Positions 6,102 through 8,140 of a DNA stretch of 8,140 nucleotides are shown here, one piece after another (position 1 is the first letter of the stretch; the number at the start of each line of letters is the position of its first letter). The stretch spans positions 1 through 8,140 of the forward strand of contig CAKPJE010000047.1 of assembly GCA_934162555.1 (NCBI GenBank). Direction: 5' to 3'. Source of the stretch: an uncultured Bacilli bacterium. Its GTDB lineage: Bacteria; Bacillota_I; Bacilli_A; RF39; UBA660. The position numbers were made by a program, and so were the translations under genes. The notes beneath the pieces were generated by a model. That model was not told the DNA's origin, did not search any database, and saw nothing but the letters and a program-made list of their open reading frames with translations.

Positions 6102-7988
6102 GTGAAACGCTTATTTTATATAGTACTTTTTACTTTTATTTTTTTTATGACAATATTAACATCTATTTACATTGTTGCATCTTTTACACCTATTCCTATT
6201 ATTAATGGTGCGAATAAATATGAATTTTATGATAGTAATAACAACAAATTTTCAGCTTCATCAGATAAATGGGCTAAACTAGAAGACATTTCACCTTATT
6301 TAATAAATGCTACTGTATCATTAGAAGATAAAAATTTTTATAATCATAAGGGTTTTGATTATTTAAGAATTGGTAAATCATTATGGAACAATATGACAAC
6401 TAAAACCGTTCAGGGTGCTTCAACTATTACTCAACAGCTTGCAAAGAATTTATTTTTAACTTTTGATCAAACATGGGAAAGAAAGATAAAAGAAGCTTGG
6501 CTTACTGTTAGAATTGAAACTCAGTATTCAAAGGATGAAATATTAGAGGTTTACTTGAATACGATAAATTATGGTGGAATATTTGGAATTGAAAATGCTA
6601 GTAATTTTTATTTTAACAAATCAGCAAAAGATTTAGATTTAGCAGAAGCTTCTATTTTAGCAGGAATACCTAAATCTCCTACTTATTATTCTCCTATTAA
6701 TCATGAAGAAAATGCTTTAAATAGACAAAAGGTTGTTTTAAATTCAATGATAAATAATAATTATATTAGTAAGGAAGAAAAGGATGAGGCTTTAAGTGAA
6801 AAATTAACTTATTATGGCGCTATGAGTACTGATAAATTAAAGACTTTAATGTATTTTCAAAATGCAGTTATGAATGAATTAAATAATATAAAGGAACTTC
6901 CTACTTCTTTTCTTGATGTTGGTTCTCTAAAGATTTATACGACTCTTGATATTGAAGCTCAAAAAATAATGGAAGATAGTTTAAAATATATTAAGAATGA
7001 TGCTGAAATCGCCCTTATTTTGACAGATCCTAATAATGGCAGTGTAAAGGGATTAATTGGGGGCAAAAATTATGCCAAAAGCGAATTTAACAGAGCTATT
7101 AGTGCTAAAAGACAGGTAGGTTCTTCTATCAAACCTTTTCTTTATTATGCTGCTCTTGAAAATGGTTTTACTTCGTCTAGTACTTTTACAAGTGAAGAAA
7201 CAACTTTTGTATTTGGAGATCATGAATCTTATACACCACATAATTATTCAAACATTTATGGGAACAAAGATATAACAATGGCAGCTGCTATAGCTTATTC
7301 AGATAATATATATGCCGTTAAAACTCATTTATTTTTAGGAGAAGATGTTTTGGTTAATACTTTAAAAAGAGTTGGTATTAATAGTAATGCAACGAGTGTA
7401 CCTTCTCTAGCACTAGGTAGTACTGAGATTAATTTACTTGAAATGATGGAGGGCTATGGTACTCTTGCTAATCTAGGTTATAAAATAGATCCTTATTTTA
7501 TCGAAAAAATTGAAGATGAAAAGGGCAATGTTTTGTATGAACATAAAGAGAAAAAAGAACTTGTTTTAGATCCTAGTGTTGTATTTATTTTAAATGAATT
7601 ATTAACTGGTACATATGCTAGTGAATTAATTGATTATTCATATCCTACTTGTATTGGTTTTAGAGGTCAATTGAGTAAAAAGTATTCAATAAAAAGTGGT
7701 ACAACGGATAAAGATAATTTATTGTTTGGTTACAATCCTAATTATTTACTTGGTGGTTGGATTGGCTATGATGATAATAAAGATACTGATGGGAATAATA
7801 GTTATGCTTTAAAACAAATATGGATTGAGGTTATGGAGAAGTATAATAAAAAGGATAATTGGTATGATATTCCTGATAATGTTGTTGGATTAATCATGGA
7901 TCCTGTAAATGGTAATATAGCAACCAATGAATCTTTACATAAAAGAATATTATATTATTTAAAGGGTACAGAACCAAAAGAAAAATGA
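6102..7988 (+). CDS. Class A penicillin-binding protein (glycosyltransferase/transpeptidase)
   Basis: Membrane-anchored enzyme that polymerises lipid II into glycan strands and cross-links the peptides outside the cell. The 628-residue product starts with a short basic end (VKR, GTG read as Met) and one membrane anchor at about residues 4-28. The GT51 domain shows its motifs in order: SLEDKNFYNHKGFD (catalytic Glu75), GASTITQQLAKN, RKIKEAWL, ILEVYLNTINYGGIFGIENA, and LAEASILAGIPKSP. The transpeptidase domain has GSSIKPF (Ser341 nucleophile, Lys344), YSDN (Ser400, Asn402) and KSGTT (Lys531). All catalytic motifs are intact, and there is no long C-terminal extension. Start choice: AGGTGAT (6091-6097) is a good anti-SD match four bases before GTG 6102; the in-frame GTG 6093 lies inside that site. 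It is divergent from rpoE and ends in its own terminator. Confidence 0.95.
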   Translation: MKRLFYIVLFTFIFFMTILTSIYIVASFTPIPIINGANKYEFYDSNNNKFSASSDKWAKLEDISPYLINATVSLEDKNFYNHKGFDYLRIGKSLWNNMTTKTVQGASTITQQLAKNLFLTFDQTWERKIKEAWLTVRIETQYSKDEILEVYLNTINYGGIFGIENASNFYFNKSAKDLDLAEASILAGIPKSPTYYSPINHEENALNRQKVVLNSMINNNYISKEEKDEALSEKLTYYGAMSTDKLKTLMYFQNAVMNELNNIKELPTSFLDVGSLKIYTTLDIEAQKIMEDSLKYIKNDAEIALILTDPNNGSVKGLIGGKNYAKSEFNRAISAKRQVGSSIKPFLYYAALENGFTSSSTFTSEETTFVFGDHESYTPHNYSNIYGNKDITMAAAIAYSDNIYAVKTHLFLGEDVLVNTLKRVGINSNATSVPSLALGSTEINLLEMMEGYGTLANLGYKIDPYFIEKIEDEKGNVLYEHKEKKELVLDPSVVFILNELLTGTYASELIDYSYPTCIGFRGQLSKKYSIKSGTTDKDNLLFGYNPNYLLGGWIGYDDNKDTDGNNSYALKQIWIEVMEKYNKKDNWYDIPDNVVGLIMDPVNGNIATNESLHKRILYYLKGTEPKEK

Positions 7989-8004
7989 CATAAGTCATTT
8001 TTTT
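7981..8004 (+). terminator. PBP gene terminator, possibly bidirectional
   Basis: AAAAATGAC (7981-7989) pairs perfectly with GTCATTTTT (7994-8002) around loop ATAA, and T residues run to 8004. The PBP stop codon TGA (7986-7988) lies inside the left arm. On the minus strand the same hairpin is followed by TTTTTCTTTT, so it could also end the convergent ORF whose stop lies at 8017. Confidence 0.85.
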
Positions 8005-8016
8005 AGTACAAAATTT

Positions 8017-8140
8017 TTAAGCACCAACAATTTTCATAATTTCTTGTTTACTTATTTTGCAAGCATCAGTTATAATTTCAAAATGCCAAAAATCAAGATT
8101 ACTCTTGATTTTGGATCTTTTGGATTTTTTCAACTGATAA
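8017..8140 (-). CDS. C-terminal 40 residues of an unrecognised protein (cut by window edge)
   Basis: A minus-strand frame is open from the right edge to TAA at 8017. It reads YQLKKSKRSKIKSNLDFWHF and ends ITDACKISKQEIMKIVGA. I cannot assign a family. It has a lysine-rich part and then a mixed segment with Trp and His. Its stop lies 12 bases before a hairpin that could work as its terminator, which supports a real 3' gene end convergent with the PBP gene. Against it, the plus strand is open in the mirrored register over the same stretch, and a terminator-like inverted repeat lies inside it. The evidence is therefore modest. Confidence 0.4.
   Translation of the reverse strand, partial: YQLKKSKRSKIKSNLDFWHFEIITDACKISKQEIMKIVGA
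8089..8112. repeat. Perfect 10-bp inverted repeat, hairpin
   Basis: AAAATCAAGA (8089-8098) and TCTTGATTTT (8103-8112) are exact inverted copies around TTAC. On minus the stem runs into a T-run (TTTTT, then GG), like a terminator. If that is its role, the downstream 30 or so codons to TAA 8017 would not be the end of an upstream gene. Inside a coding frame it would be coincidental structure. Confidence 0.5.

Noticed and set aside
1..8140. CRISPR arrays, tRNA or rRNA genes, insertion sequences, phage genes
   Set aside because: I saw no regularly spaced repeats, cloverleaf or rRNA-like sequence, transposase motifs or terminal inverted repeats. The window is mostly housekeeping genes.

Overview
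The window looks like a low-GC, anaerobic, walled Bacillota genome. The delta subunit of RNA polymerase (rpoE) points to the Bacilli side, for example Erysipelotrichia- or RF39-like gut lineages. This placement is inference. A class III (oxygen-sensitive) ribonucleotide reductase and a pyruvate phosphate dikinase indicate anaerobic energy and nucleotide metabolism. A class A penicillin-binding protein indicates a peptidoglycan wall. Tryptophans are TGG and no complete gene has an internal TGA, so the standard bacterial code is used.

Layout, left to right. The minus strand carries the first 616 codons of ppdK (cut by the left edge) with a clear extended -10 promoter. Next come a strong A/T stem terminator, a 43-codon orphan ORF and the terminator of the nrd operon. 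The nrd operon (transcribed right to left) is nrdD, then a separate 53-codon gene encoding only the glycyl-radical tail of NrdD, then nrdG. A 302-base AT-rich gap holds the nrdD promoter and short A-tract repeats. rpoE follows, also on minus. A compact divergent promoter region separates it from a plus-strand bifunctional class A PBP gene, which ends in a hairpin terminator. At the right edge, the last 40 codons of an unrecognised minus-strand ORF converge on that terminator.

How the genes work together. NrdG (radical-SAM activase) should place a radical on a glycine that, in most class III reductases, lies near the C-terminus of NrdD. Here the large NrdD chain stops at a cysteine-rich tail before that motif. 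The motif RITGYL with downstream RFNNAKRAEVRDRVKH is supplied by the next gene, which has its own Shine-Dalgarno and start codon. The reductase therefore appears to be assembled from two polypeptides plus the activase, and this is the most interesting feature of the window. PPDK, RpoE and the PBP are housekeeping genes with no evident functional link to it.
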